From Diploscapter coronatus (taxonomy: Eukaryota > Nematoda > Chromadorea > Rhabditida > Rhabditidae): a stretch of 64,000 bases of DNA. How positions within the stretch are numbered: position 1 is the stretch's first letter; each line of letters opens with the position of its first letter. The notes under the pieces were generated by a model. That model saw only the letters and a list, made by a program, of their open reading frames with translations, did not search any database and was not told the origin of the DNA. This document shows positions 1 through 11,022 of the stretch, in pieces. The stretch spans positions 48,321,201 through 48,385,200 of the forward strand of contig OZ038422.1 in assembly GCA_964036155.1 (NCBI GenBank), given 5' to 3'. The position numbers were made by a program, and so were the translations under genes.

Positions 1-385
1 CCCTAGCTGCCTCGTTAGCTTTTCGTTGTTGTCTACAAAGCAGGCATTTCCTGCATTGCTTCACTGCTGCAGCAGTGTGTGTGTGTGTGTGTGTATGTGC
101 GCGGAGATATGCTTCTTTTCCTGAGGGAAGGCCAGCCGGCATTGCGTTGAGTGAGCGTGAGGGGAAGAGAAGAGGATGGGCGTGGTCTAAGCTAGAGGAA
201 GTGTGGAGAGAGACGCAGCAGCTAACCTCTTCTGCAGTGCACATAGCCTGCACAGCACGCGCGTGCCATCGTGGGCCTTCATTTGTATTCTAATTTCCCC
301 AATCTGACACGACACAATGACCCACCATTTGCCTTGCATTCTTCCTGAAGTACTCACCCTGACCTAATCGATTCTGTCCTATGCA
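1..385. other. Upstream region of the guanylate cyclase gene
   Basis: No convincing gene is visible. A short TG microsatellite lies at about 76-95. The stretch is GC-richer than most of the window. It may hold promoter or 5' leader sequence for the receptor cyclase that starts at 386, or an upstream intron if that gene has alternative first exons. Confidence 0.4.
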
Positions 386-3300
386 ATGTCCTTTCTTCTA
401 TTGTCCTCTGTGCTCCTCCAGATTGTTCCATCCCATTCCAAATCCCCAATATTCGGCTCACAACCGCTGGCACCATTCCGACGCATACCGAAGAAGGAGG
501 GCACTCCCTTCCCGATTGACATCGTCGTCGGCATGCCTCAGGTCGAAGGCAGCAAGGAGCGAAATCCCTTTAAGCTGACGATCGCCAAGTCACAGCCAGT
601 ATTCGACGTCGCCTTGGAGGACGTCTACTGGAAGCACCAACTTCTCCCTCCAGACGCGTTCTCCGTCAAGTACGTCGACTCCAATCTGTCTGATGCAATC
701 GGTGTGCAGCGGATCATCGATCAATACTTCTCCCACACTCTGGACGCAGTGATGGGTCTTCCGTATGCCTACGCTCTTGCCCCGGTAGCACGTCTGAGCA
801 GATATTGGTTCTCAGGAGTGCCAGTCTTCAGCACGACTTCGCTCATGGAAGAGCTCGGCAACAAAGAGGAGTTTCCCCTCCTGACGAGGATGATTGGACC
901 GTACACGATTCTCGGCAACTTTGTCATGAAGTTGATGCAGGAACTAAAGTGGGAACACGTTTTCTTTCTCTTCTCCGACCCATCAGCAGTCGGTGCCGGC
1001 AAGGGTAAAGGCGAGTGCTACTTCGCGCTTTCACCCATCAAGAACCGCATCCGGTCGCAGGCCAACATGCTATTCGACGTAGATTTTTTCTATGAAGACT
1101 ACGTGGACCCCAGCGAGTTCGTGAAGTTTCTAATGAAAGGCTCATTCCAAAGCAAACGTAAGTCCTTCATTGCTTTTATTAGCCATAAAAGTCTCCCATA
1201 CACCAGACTTTCTTTCCGGCCATCTCAAATTATCTTCAAGAATAATGAGCGTGGTGGTTGCCGAGGAAAAGTTTTCATATCTGTCAGAAATTCTCTGAAG
1301 TAGAACAAATCCTTTGTGATTTATGTAGCGGCATTCTTTATAATCTCCTGAAGAAGAAGAAGAAGACGTCCATCCTCTTTCCAAATCTGGGAGCCCAATG
1401 AATTCGCCTACAAAATTGCAATTACTTAGTTGGGAGTCTCTTTTCGTTTTTGCCTCTCTCTCTCTCTCTCTCTCTCTCTCTCGAGTGTAGTTTATAAAAA
1501 CTCGACGAAGAGTTGGTTGGGGCCCTAGAATTGGAAAGGCGAAATAGTGCACGGCGAAAACATGCAGAGAAATTGAGCAGAAGTCCGGGAAAAAGACAGC
1601 TAGCGTATCACAAGATGCTCCGCACAGCACAGCGGCAATGTGCATGCAAGCCCATAATAGCTGTAGGCATGGATATGCGCAATTCTCGCAGAGATAATTG
1701 CAGATTTAGAGGGGTTAGAGAAATCGCTGACTTTTTATATTTGAACGCGTGTGTGCGTGTGGTATTGCTGCCATTGTATATTGGTTAGGTCTGGAGACGC
1801 TTTTGCGTCCATGTTTTATTGTAGAAAATTGCTGGAAAAGACGCAGCTCGCGGAAATGGATCATTGCAAACGTTTTTATGTGCAGCTGTTTGAGGCAATT
1901 CTGCCATTCGCTAGCACTTCCCCGAGGAGAATATCGACGAAGCTCCCCCCTGCAGCACAGCTTAAACATGACAAAGCACATAATGGACAGCGACGGGGAA
2001 GAATATGAAATAAGCGCAATGCCTCGGGGACAATTTGGTCATCCTCCTCTTTTGTCAGATACTTGATCAAGTGGATTTTTGCAAGAGATGGGCTTTATCC
2101 TCTCGCGAAATCTGATTTATCTTCTTCGCCTTCGTCGGCTTTCTCAGGCTCTGTTTCGTCATGAGGTCTGCTGCTGCTGCTGCAATTCTGATGGGGTGTT
2201 TGGGTGAAAGAGACCCTTCGTCTTCGCTTTCTGCCCGCCGACAGATTCAATTCCCATTGCCTTTTCTCTGCAGGCCATTTTCCCTAATAAAATTCACTTA
2301 ACCTCTTTCTCTGCGTGCTTTTGCTTTCCAGTTTTCTAGGTTATTTCATTGAGCGCACACTGCGTCGTCGTCGTCTCGTCTCGCGAGTTCTCGAGCCCTT
2401 TCGCCCATTCCACTCCTTTCACGATTTTTTATCTGCCCCAACGGAGCTGTGAATGAATTGGGTGCCCAGGAAAAACTTGATGAAAGGATCCAAAAAAGGA
2501 CGCGCGCGGATGCCTCTTCGGCAGAGAGCACCACACAGGCACATATTCCACTTCCTGAAAGCCGCCTGAATTTGCTATTTCTTCATCATGAAAGTCGCTG
2601 ATTTCATGGAATAACCCAGCACATTTATCATCGACGCATCGTTTTTCGCTTTTATTAGCCTTATGAATATGCGTGGTCTGCAGAAGAAAACCCGAATTTT
2701 CTCTCTAGATACGAAAATTTGATAGACGCGATAAAATTGTGAGGTGTGAGAGGAAGTACCTGACAAACACTCGACAGAAAAACCTGAGGAAGCAAATGGA
2801 GGGCTGAAAAACGCCAAAACAACGCAGCGGACCAGGGCATGTCCGGTGATGCGCAAACTCTCTGAATGCACAACAAGCTGTCCAATGCGAGGCCGTGGTG
2901 GAACGCGGTAACATTCACGTGGAAAATATGCAAATCTCCAAAAATATTGATTCGTTGTTGGCCAGTTTTCTGCGCTTGCACTGGTTTGGGTATTTTTAGC
3001 AGTGCGCTCGTTATTTCTTCCAAGGCCCTCTTCGCTGCAAGAGAGCACGGATGCCATGACCCGTGCAAAACGCTGCAGAACTGGAGAAAACAGAGAGCAA
3101 AATGCGTACTCTCAGCAGCAGCAGCATATTCAGAACACGTTATTTCGAATGTTGCACATCATCCAGGAAATGGTCAACGCACTTCAAACTTCGCGCTCAT
3201 TTATTATCGCCCTTCTGCTGCCAAAGATGGATGCGAAGCGCTTCTAGCAATTTCCTGTTATCTTTTCTTCCTCTGCGTATGCGCACACAGCGCTTTTCTG

Positions 3301-6300
3301 CCCCCGAGTCGTTGATTGAAAGCTGCTTTGCGGAGAGCTCTGGCATGGAAAGCAGTAAAGTGAACCCGGAGAAGAAGAAGAAGAAGAAAAAACAACAGCA
3401 CTAACATTCAAACAGAAACCAAAGAAGCTCACAGCCAGCGGCAAACGCATTTGGGAATAGAATTTGTTACTCACTGCCGATGCCTTTTCCAAGCAGCCAA
3501 ATTCGATTTCATCACGAGAGATCTGTGTGTGTGCGAGTTTGCAAACACAAAATATGACGAGAAATGTCGAGTCCAAAAATAAAAGCACACGATTGAGTTC
3601 AAACACTATAATTTCAGTGATCATCCTATGCGCTTCGCCGGACACAGTGAGGGAGATCATGTTGGCAGCCCACGATCTGGGTATGGCCACATCAGGAGAC
3701 TACGTCTTCATCAACATCGACGTCTCTACTGGATCGCATGCCGAGAGGCCGTGGCTCAGAAACAACGACACGAATTCCGATGAAAACGTGAAAGCGAAGG
3801 AGGCGTACAAGGCGCTGAAGACCATTTCACTGAGAAGGAGTGATCTGGAGGAGTATCGAAACTTCGAGACACGAGTCAAGAAGCGAGCCGAGGAGAAGTA
3901 CCACTACAGCAAAAATACGGGCAAGGAGTATGAAGTGAGTCAAATATTTTAACAAAAAAAAATATATATATATATATTTAATTTCTTGCAGATGAATAAT
4001 TTCATCTCCGCATTCTATGACGCGGTTTTATTGTATGCGATAGCGCTCAACGAAACGATCGCCAATGGACTGGACCCACGTAATGGGCATAACATCACCA
4101 GTAGCATGTGGGGCAGAACCTTCGTTGGTTAGAGCTTTCTCGTTTTTATTTTGAAGACGACCATTTTTCCAGGCATCACGGGTAACGTGTCGATCGACGC
4201 CAATGGCGATCGATATTCCGACTATTCACTTCTAGACCTCGACCCAGTGCAGGAGAAATTTGTGGTATGCACGAACAAAATTCAACCCTCTGAAAAACGC
4301 TATTTGCAGGAAGTGGCATATTATTCGGGTGCAACAAATGAATTGAAGAAGGTCAGCGATTTCCATTGGGTTGGAGGCCGACCGCCGAGCGACATGCCCA
4401 TCTGCGGCTATGACAAAAGCAAGTGTCCTAAAGTGAGGACGTGGTTTTTTAATCTCTAAAATCTTGACGCTATTCAGGGCTATCCTCTTCACGTCTACCT
4501 TCTGATGGGTGCAGCAGGTCTCATTCTGCTTCTCTGCGCGTTGTTCTTCTGCTTCTGGAGGAGATACAAGCTGGAACAGGAGCTCGCTGCGATGTCCTGG
4601 AAGATCCCCTGGGACGATTTGCAAGGCGAAGATGGGCAGAAGAAGGATAAGCAAAAGAAGGTGCGGGACATAGTCGCTGAATGAGTTTGAACCCAAACCA
4701 TTTTAGAGCAAAAGCAAAAGGAAAGTCCACGATGGATTCCTGCCGGAAAGCGATCCTCTCCTCCGATCCAACTCCAGATGCTCCACCACCTCAGACAAGG
4801 TAAGTCGGTGGTCGCGAATTTTCTAGAAATTTTCAACATTAGAGACGGATGAGCTCCATATATTTTTGTTCGCTTACCTACACACGTCAATTAATCCCAT
4901 ATGTTCAAACGATTCGAAATTCAACCACACCGCTTTGCATCCATTGACAACATTGACAACTCTAGCTGCTTTTACCCTTTTCCTATTATCATTAGATAGA
5001 CAGCCATTTTATGTTCCAACTCTTTGATTTTCTTTTATTTTACCATACGTGTCCCATTTTCTGGTTTTCAGTCTGATGACGACGATTTCATCAGCCCTAT
5101 GCGTTTTCGTTTGGTACGTCAAATTCTATGCCAGACAGAACATGCCAACACACACTTTCCCTTCTTTTTCTCAATGCAAATTGCAAAACTGCAGCACTTT
5201 TTGGCTTTGCTACGCTCACGTGTTGTCGGTACCTCAGCTCAGATTTGCGATTCACTTCCACCACCTGATTTCACACATCAAAATCTGTGAAGCACCACCA
5301 GATTTCTCCTCCAACTCGTTCCCTCTAGCAGCATGGTTTTCCCGCTTCTGTTCACTAACTTCGTTGTTTCGGCTGCAGTTTTAGTTAATCTGATTTCAAA
5401 TAGCATCAAGGCAAGAAATTGCGTCCACACAGATTGACGAAGAGTCTTCCGAATATTAGAATTCTGAAGATCCTTCTTTGGGTGACTGACTGCTCTCTAA
5501 CTTGACATAGCCAAAGAGTTTTCGTCTTCTCCTGACATTACTGTCGAAACGACAAAATTTGCAGCGGTCATCCAGTTCCGGCGCTACCAGGAAGATCTCG
5601 GCCATCATCGATCGGAAATGGAGCATTTTCACGCGGAAGAAGAGCTCGCCGAATGGCGATAAAAACGGCGGCATCGTGGGAAACCACGTCGACAGGATCA
5701 AGGAAGTCGAGGTATATCGAGCTCTTGTGATCAAACTAGAAATTATGAATTTAGGACGGCGAGTGCTCCCCGCTGAATGAAGTTCAGTTCCAGCTACCTT
5801 TGGATAGAAGGGTGTCGTCGCCGTCTGCAAACTCTGATGCCAAGGTATATACATATATTGGGTTGTCGTCCCATAATTGCGTGCAGAATTTTGTCCCTTC
5901 AAACTTTATTCAAAGTAGATTGGCCAATAGCAAAAGGGTTGTGTTGTATTATAGGGCAGTACCCCTATTTCATTTGAACATCTTTTCAATGGATAGTGTA
6001 AAAGTGCTGAAAGTGTGATAAAAATCATTAAAGTGAAAGTTTCGAAAATTCCTTTGGTCTATAATATTGAGGTGTAGATCACAATTATAATAAGCTTTTC
6101 TCCAATTTCAAGTAATTATACTGCTGTGAGAGAGCGATCATTGGGAAAATTTACCCCAAAAACGTCTACCCCCTCTTCAAAGCTCCACATCTCTCCCATT
6201 CTGCAAGAACGTGGACTCCAGTTTTCTCCCAACAAATTGCTGATTATCATCCTTGATTGTCACTTATTCGTGATTTGTTTGAAGAAAGATTATTTTGCAC

Positions 6301-8915
6301 AATATTCATGAAAAATTCTGCACGAAATTAAGGGACAACCTGATAGAAGGAAACATTACGATAAATTTGAATTTCAGAAGAAAAGCAGCAACGAAGACGA
6401 CTTCGACAACGCCGCCAAGAAATCGCTGAGTCTCAGAAACCGAAAGCTATCCTTCGCGGGGGTATCGTTCAAGGTCCATAGCCAATCTTTTCCCTTCTTC
6501 TAAGTTTCAGTTTGAAAAAATCTAACTTGAGTTTGCGACTGGCATAAAATTCTCGATTACTTAATCGCATGGCTTTTGTGACTTTATCACTTTTTCGAAG
6601 ATGATGAGTTCTACACCTAACTTTCCTTGCTAGCGTGATTAATCGGGTCTTAGTCTTTAGAAGGGACATTGAACTTCCTCTTTCAGAGCAACTCTTGCGG
6701 TTCCATAGAGACGATCCAGCAAAATGCCACACAAATCTACACGAAAACGGTTGTTTATAAGGTCTGGTGATTATTTCATTATTTCAAACTTGAGAAGACG
6801 ATTTTCAAATTCAGGGTACATTAGTAGCTTTGAAGAAGTTGAACATCGACCTGAAGAAGTATCCTCGATTCGATCTGACGCGGACCCAGCTCATGGAGCT
6901 GAAGAGGATGAAGGACTTGCAGAATGAGCATATTACGAGGTATCAAGATTTTTTTTCATTTTGAAACAAACCTGAGTTTCAGATTTACGGGTGCCTGCCT
7001 CGAACATCCTCACTACTATATTGTCACTGAATACTGTCCAAAAGGATCGCTAGAAGATATTCTAGAGAATGAGAAGATCGAATTGGACAACATGTTCAAG
7101 ATCTCACTGTTACACGACTTGGTTAAAGGCATGCACTTCCTTCACAACTCGGAAATACGATCTCATGGAAGATTAAAATCCTCCAATTGCGTTGTGGATA
7201 GTCGATTTGTCTTGAAGGTAAGCTTGGAAAGTTTTTTTTTTCTGGAGACAAGGGATTTTCTCTCAGATCACCGACTTTGGACTTCACTCTATCCACGCGA
7301 TGGAAGAAAAGGATAACATCGAAGAGCTTGGCGAGCATGCCTATTACAAGAGTAAGGAGTTCCGATAGTTAAACAGAAATCCACTTCCAATAATTTCAGA
7401 GAAGCTCTGGACCTCGCCAGAGTTGCTGAGGATGGGCTCTCTGGCCCCACCAATAGGCAACCAGAAGGGAGACGTCTACTCCTTCGCCATCATTCTTCAC
7501 GAAATGCTCTTCCGAAAAGGCGTATTCAATCTAGAAGATGAGTCCATTTCGCCGAAAGGTAAAAATAGCACCTCCTAAAAGGATCCGTAATGTTTTTTTT
7601 GTTTTCCAGAAATTGTCGACCGTCTCATCAAAATCCCAACCTCGGTGGAGGATGACCTCTTCCGGCCATTCGTGCCAGAACAATCCGATTCAGATCAAGA
7701 GAAGATTGATCCAGTAAGAAAATTCACTCACAACAGGTTTTTCAAACCAAACAAAATTAGACATTGATTGGATTAATGATGATGTGTTGGTCCGAGGAGC
7801 CATCGCAACGTCCTGAGATCTCCATGATTCGCAAAGTCGTGAGGAGCTTGAACAAGTAGATTTTAATTCGTCGGCAACTCCAAAGCGCTCTTTATCTTCA
7901 GAGACAACGAGACTGCGAATCTGGTGGACAACTTGTTGAAGCGTATGGAGCAGTACGCGAACAATCTCGAAGGGCTGGTGGAAGAAAGGACGCAAGAGTA
8001 CCTCGCTGAGAAGAAGAAAGTCGAGGAATTGCTTCACCAGCTGCTACCGCCATCCGTCGCAGACCAGCTCATCTCAGGAAGAGCCGTCCAAGCAGAGTCC
8101 TACGAGTGCGTCACGATCTACTTCTCGGATATCGTCGGGTTCACGTCGCTTTCAAGTGCATCCACTCCCATGCAGGTATGATCGCCATACAGCAATCTCA
8201 AGTCGAATTTCTATGATCCCAGGTCGTCACTCTGCTCAACGACCTCTACCTCGCCTTCGACGGCGTTGTGGACAACTTCAAGGTCTACAAAGTCGAAACC
8301 ATTGGTATTTTTTAGAAAACAAAATCGAAAACACAGAGTTTTACAGGTGATGCCTACATGGTCGTGTCTGGTCTGCCAGAGCGGCATGACGAGCACGCCT
8401 CCCAGATTGCGCAGATGAGTTTGGCTCTGCTTCACAAGGTCAAGAACTTCGTCATCCGACACAGACCTCAGGAGCAGCTCAAGCTCAGGATCGGAATGCA
8501 TTCTGGTAAGCTTGGTAAAAGTATCGTTGACGCATTTCTTTTTACTTTCCAGGATCTGTCGTGGCCGGAGTGGTCGGCTCGAAAATGCCGAGATACTGCC
8601 TTTTTGGAGATACCGTGAATACCTCGAGCAGGATGGAATCTAATGGATTACGTAAGCATTGAGCTGTCGTTCTTTGCTCAAAGCCGAGTTTTAGCGCTTC
8701 GAATTCATATTTCTGAGGTCACCAAGAGCATCCTGGAGAAAGACCCTGGCTTCCGACTAGAACTACGTGGTCAGGTCGAGATGAAGGGCAAGGTATCGGA
8801 TAGAACCCCGTAATTATTCTAAACACCAAAATCATTTAAGGGCATTCAAACGACCTATTGGCTGAAAGGCTACCGAGATGTCGAGATTCCCGACTTTGGG
8901 CCGGATTTCCGATAG
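386..8915 (+). CDS. gcy-28: Receptor-type guanylate cyclase, GCY-28/natriuretic receptor-like
   Basis: Single-pass membrane receptor that makes cGMP from GTP. About 24 exons give about 1,300 residues. Exon 1 (386-1156) starts with a signal peptide ([14 protein letters not shown]) and begins an ANF-receptor-type ligand-binding domain, which continues in exons from 3617. One transmembrane helix ([20 protein letters not shown]) is coded near 4490-4550 and is followed by the juxtamembrane motif [11 protein letters not shown] kinase-homology domain runs from about 6815 to 7856: it keeps the VALKK lysine and a DFG, but HGRLKSSN replaces the HRD loop, so it is a pseudokinase. A dimerisation coiled coil and the cyclase domain follow (7902-8915), with [21 protein letters not shown] and YCLFGDTVN; the E and C fit GTP rather than ATP use. 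Intron 1 is 2.46 kb. I am confident of the family; the GCY-28 orthology rests on the juxtamembrane motif and overall order. Confidence 0.93.
1157..3616 (+). other. Long first intron of the guanylate cyclase gene
   Basis: The intron runs from a GTAAGT donor after exon 1 to an acceptor just before the [11 protein letters not shown] exon. It holds a TC microsatellite at about 1456-1481 and a CTG run near 2167-2181. I see no convincing coding sequence in it. Its size relative to the other introns makes it the likely place for enhancers or alternative first exons; that is inference. Confidence 0.5.
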
Positions 8916-9665
8916 CATGAGATAAATTCCTTAAATCTAGTAAACTACCCCCGGTATCTCTACTTCAACGTCTAGAGAATTTCCCCTTGTTCAATCCTCA
9001 ACATACGAAACGCGGTGTTATTTGTTTACTTTGAGAGTTAATTAGCCAATTAACCTATTTAATTGAAACCTATTATCGTCGTCCTATTATCTCAAATTCA
9101 TATACATACAGGCCCTCTACGCTTAGTCTTAATTCCTCCACTCCACACTTTGTATTTGGCAATCCTACTTTGTTCTTCTAGTGATTTTTCAGGTAATTTG
9201 TAAAGTGGTGCATTTCCGAATTTCTATTTTTACAAATCACCTTTTTCTACTGTCAGTTGTGCACAGGTGCCTTCGCGGTTAGTTGCCTTTTCAGATGCAA
9301 TTTTATTCTTTGAAAATTTTATTATTTTTGAATTGTTGACCAATTTCCTCGTCGAACCTAATTTTCAGAATAATCTGTACTCTGTACCATAGATTTCTAA
9401 TCTAGTTAATTCTAGACGATTTTGTTTCTGCAATTTTGACTGCGAGTACTTATTTTTCTTGATTTGTTATTGGAAACAGGTACTCGCTGTCTAATTTTTC
9501 CTGGTTTATCTTTGTTGGCGCTTACCTCAGACGGGTCGTCCCTCAATTCGGAGTGAATTTTTTATTCGTTTGGTTGAATTTTTACGCTACACACATCGGT
9601 GTATCCACGTCTTCCGGTCACATTCCGGACAGGCAGAAATTTTATCCATTTCTCGAATAAATGTT
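8916..9665 (+). other. 3' UTR and polyadenylation region of the cyclase gene
   Basis: Sequence after the TAG stop at 8913-8915 is T-rich and without open frames. An AATAAA signal lies at about 9656-9661 and is the best candidate for the 3' end of the cyclase mRNA. Confidence 0.5.
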
Positions 9666-9771
9666 TATCGTTCTACAATATTTTTTAATTATAATTCAGC
9701 TATAATTTTATATTTAGTGACGTTATAGATTCGAATTTTCAAGCTTTTTGGTCCACAAAATGGTATAGCAT

Positions 9772-9860
9772 TGGACCTAGGAAGAACTTTCGTGAGACGA
9801 AAAGAAGTCATAGGGGATAGGTTACAAGGGGTTTCTGACGATCATTTTCCCTAGGTCTGA
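9772..9860. mobile_element. Hairpin MITE, CAGACCTAGG family, copy 1
   Basis: About 89 bp with inverted ends: GGACCTAGGAAGAACTTTCG on the left and the complement of CCCTAGGTCTGAC on the right. The same ends recur at 35498, 38026 and 59360. No coding capacity. Confidence 0.7.
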
Positions 9861-10079
9861 CTGGACAAGAATAAAGTCGAAAACGTGTAGTCTAAATATC
9901 AGTATGCATAATTTAATCAGATGCATGAAAATTAAAACAATTACCATTAATGTGTTCAGGTAAAATCCTTGAAGAGCCAATGAGAGGAATTATCTCTTTT
10001 ATGATTTGATGCAATGAGCTTAAAATTGAAAAATGAGTTTTATATCGTTATATAGAAACAGATTATAAAATCATGTGTA

Positions 10080-10400
10080 GCAATTTGGCATATTGACTAG
10101 AAAGAAGGCTGGCATTTTTTATTTTGTGTTTAGATTTACAGACAAATTTTATTTATGAGCTAGGCTTATCACAAGCACATTTTATGAAATAATATTTTTT
10201 TATTTTTTAAAGATCATTCATTGAGGTTAGAAATTTGACATTCATTATGCAATTGTAGCTATATTTTGATTCGATGATGAATGAATCTGATTACTACGGT
10301 TATTGCGGCTGATTATGGACGTCAAGGGTCTCAGTCTATTGTTCTTTCTGAAATTCACATCAGTCGAATTCAGAATTACGCGATTAACATTGTAATTTCA
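10080..10400 (-). repeat. Decayed extra copy of the receptor-gene 5' segment
   Basis: Pieces of this stretch match the 5' flank of the chemoreceptor-like gene at 14100-14400 in the same orientation. A TGTGTTTAGATTTACAGACA-like block near 10120 matches one near 14110. A block ending CTATTGTTCTTTCTGAAAT near 10335-10355 matches one near 14375-14393. The matches are patchy, so this looks like an old tandem duplicate of the neighbouring receptor locus. No intact exon is visible here. Confidence 0.5.
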
Positions 10401-11022
10401 TACATTTTCGAGAAATATCGTCTAATGGCCTGGCGTCGTTTCGGACTGGCAACTATAAACGAAAGTGGCATAGTTATGCACGACAAGCATCCGTCAAATA
10501 TCCGTGAACATATGAAAGTGGTCATATATATGTCATCCACGCTTGGCGCTTAAAGTTGTTTCATTTTGAACGTGCTTTAAATAATTACTACAATATAAGT
10601 ATAATGATACTGACGAGCTGATCGTTAATGTCTAAATTAATTTTTATGATTATTTCTGTATATGAAATAGTTATATAATTTTAAAATATCGTAAATCAAA
10701 TCACTCAATAGAAAAATGAATTTAGTTGTACTGCCAGTAACCCCTATCCACAAAATGGGTGTATGTCACTGCGCACCAAAGATTTTGATGCGCAGTGACC
10801 GTTTCCCGTTTATCTTCTTCGGATTAAAATGTTCCTTAAATCCTTTTCTCACTGATCTCAATCTCAATGCATTATCATTTCTTCGAAAATATTATAAACA
10901 CGATGAATTAGAGTTGAATTGATATTTGAAAAGGCCCAATTAAAAAGTTAGGCCTTAAAGGGTATCCCGGATCAGGTTTTGCATCCTGTCCCTGTGATGT
11001 CCGGGCTTAACAGCCAAAGAGG
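10401..11022. other. Spacer between decayed repeat and receptor gene
   Basis: AT-rich spacer without a supported gene. It holds one short perfect hairpin at 10765-10799, listed separately. Confidence 0.4.
10765..10799. repeat. Short perfect hairpin
   Basis: GTCACTGCGCA at 10765-10775 is the exact reverse complement of TGCGCAGTGAC at 10789-10799, with a 13-base loop. It stands out in an otherwise AT-rich spacer. No gene assignment can be made. Confidence 0.6.

Noticed and set aside
1142..1645. Long minus-strand open frame
   Set aside because: It spans the TC microsatellite, which translates as an Arg-Glu run, and it overlaps the first-exon end and intron of the cyclase gene. No domain is seen.
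2575..3404. Several overlapping frames of 100-160 codons on both strands
   Set aside because: They lie in the first cyclase intron, overlap each other and have no recognisable motifs.
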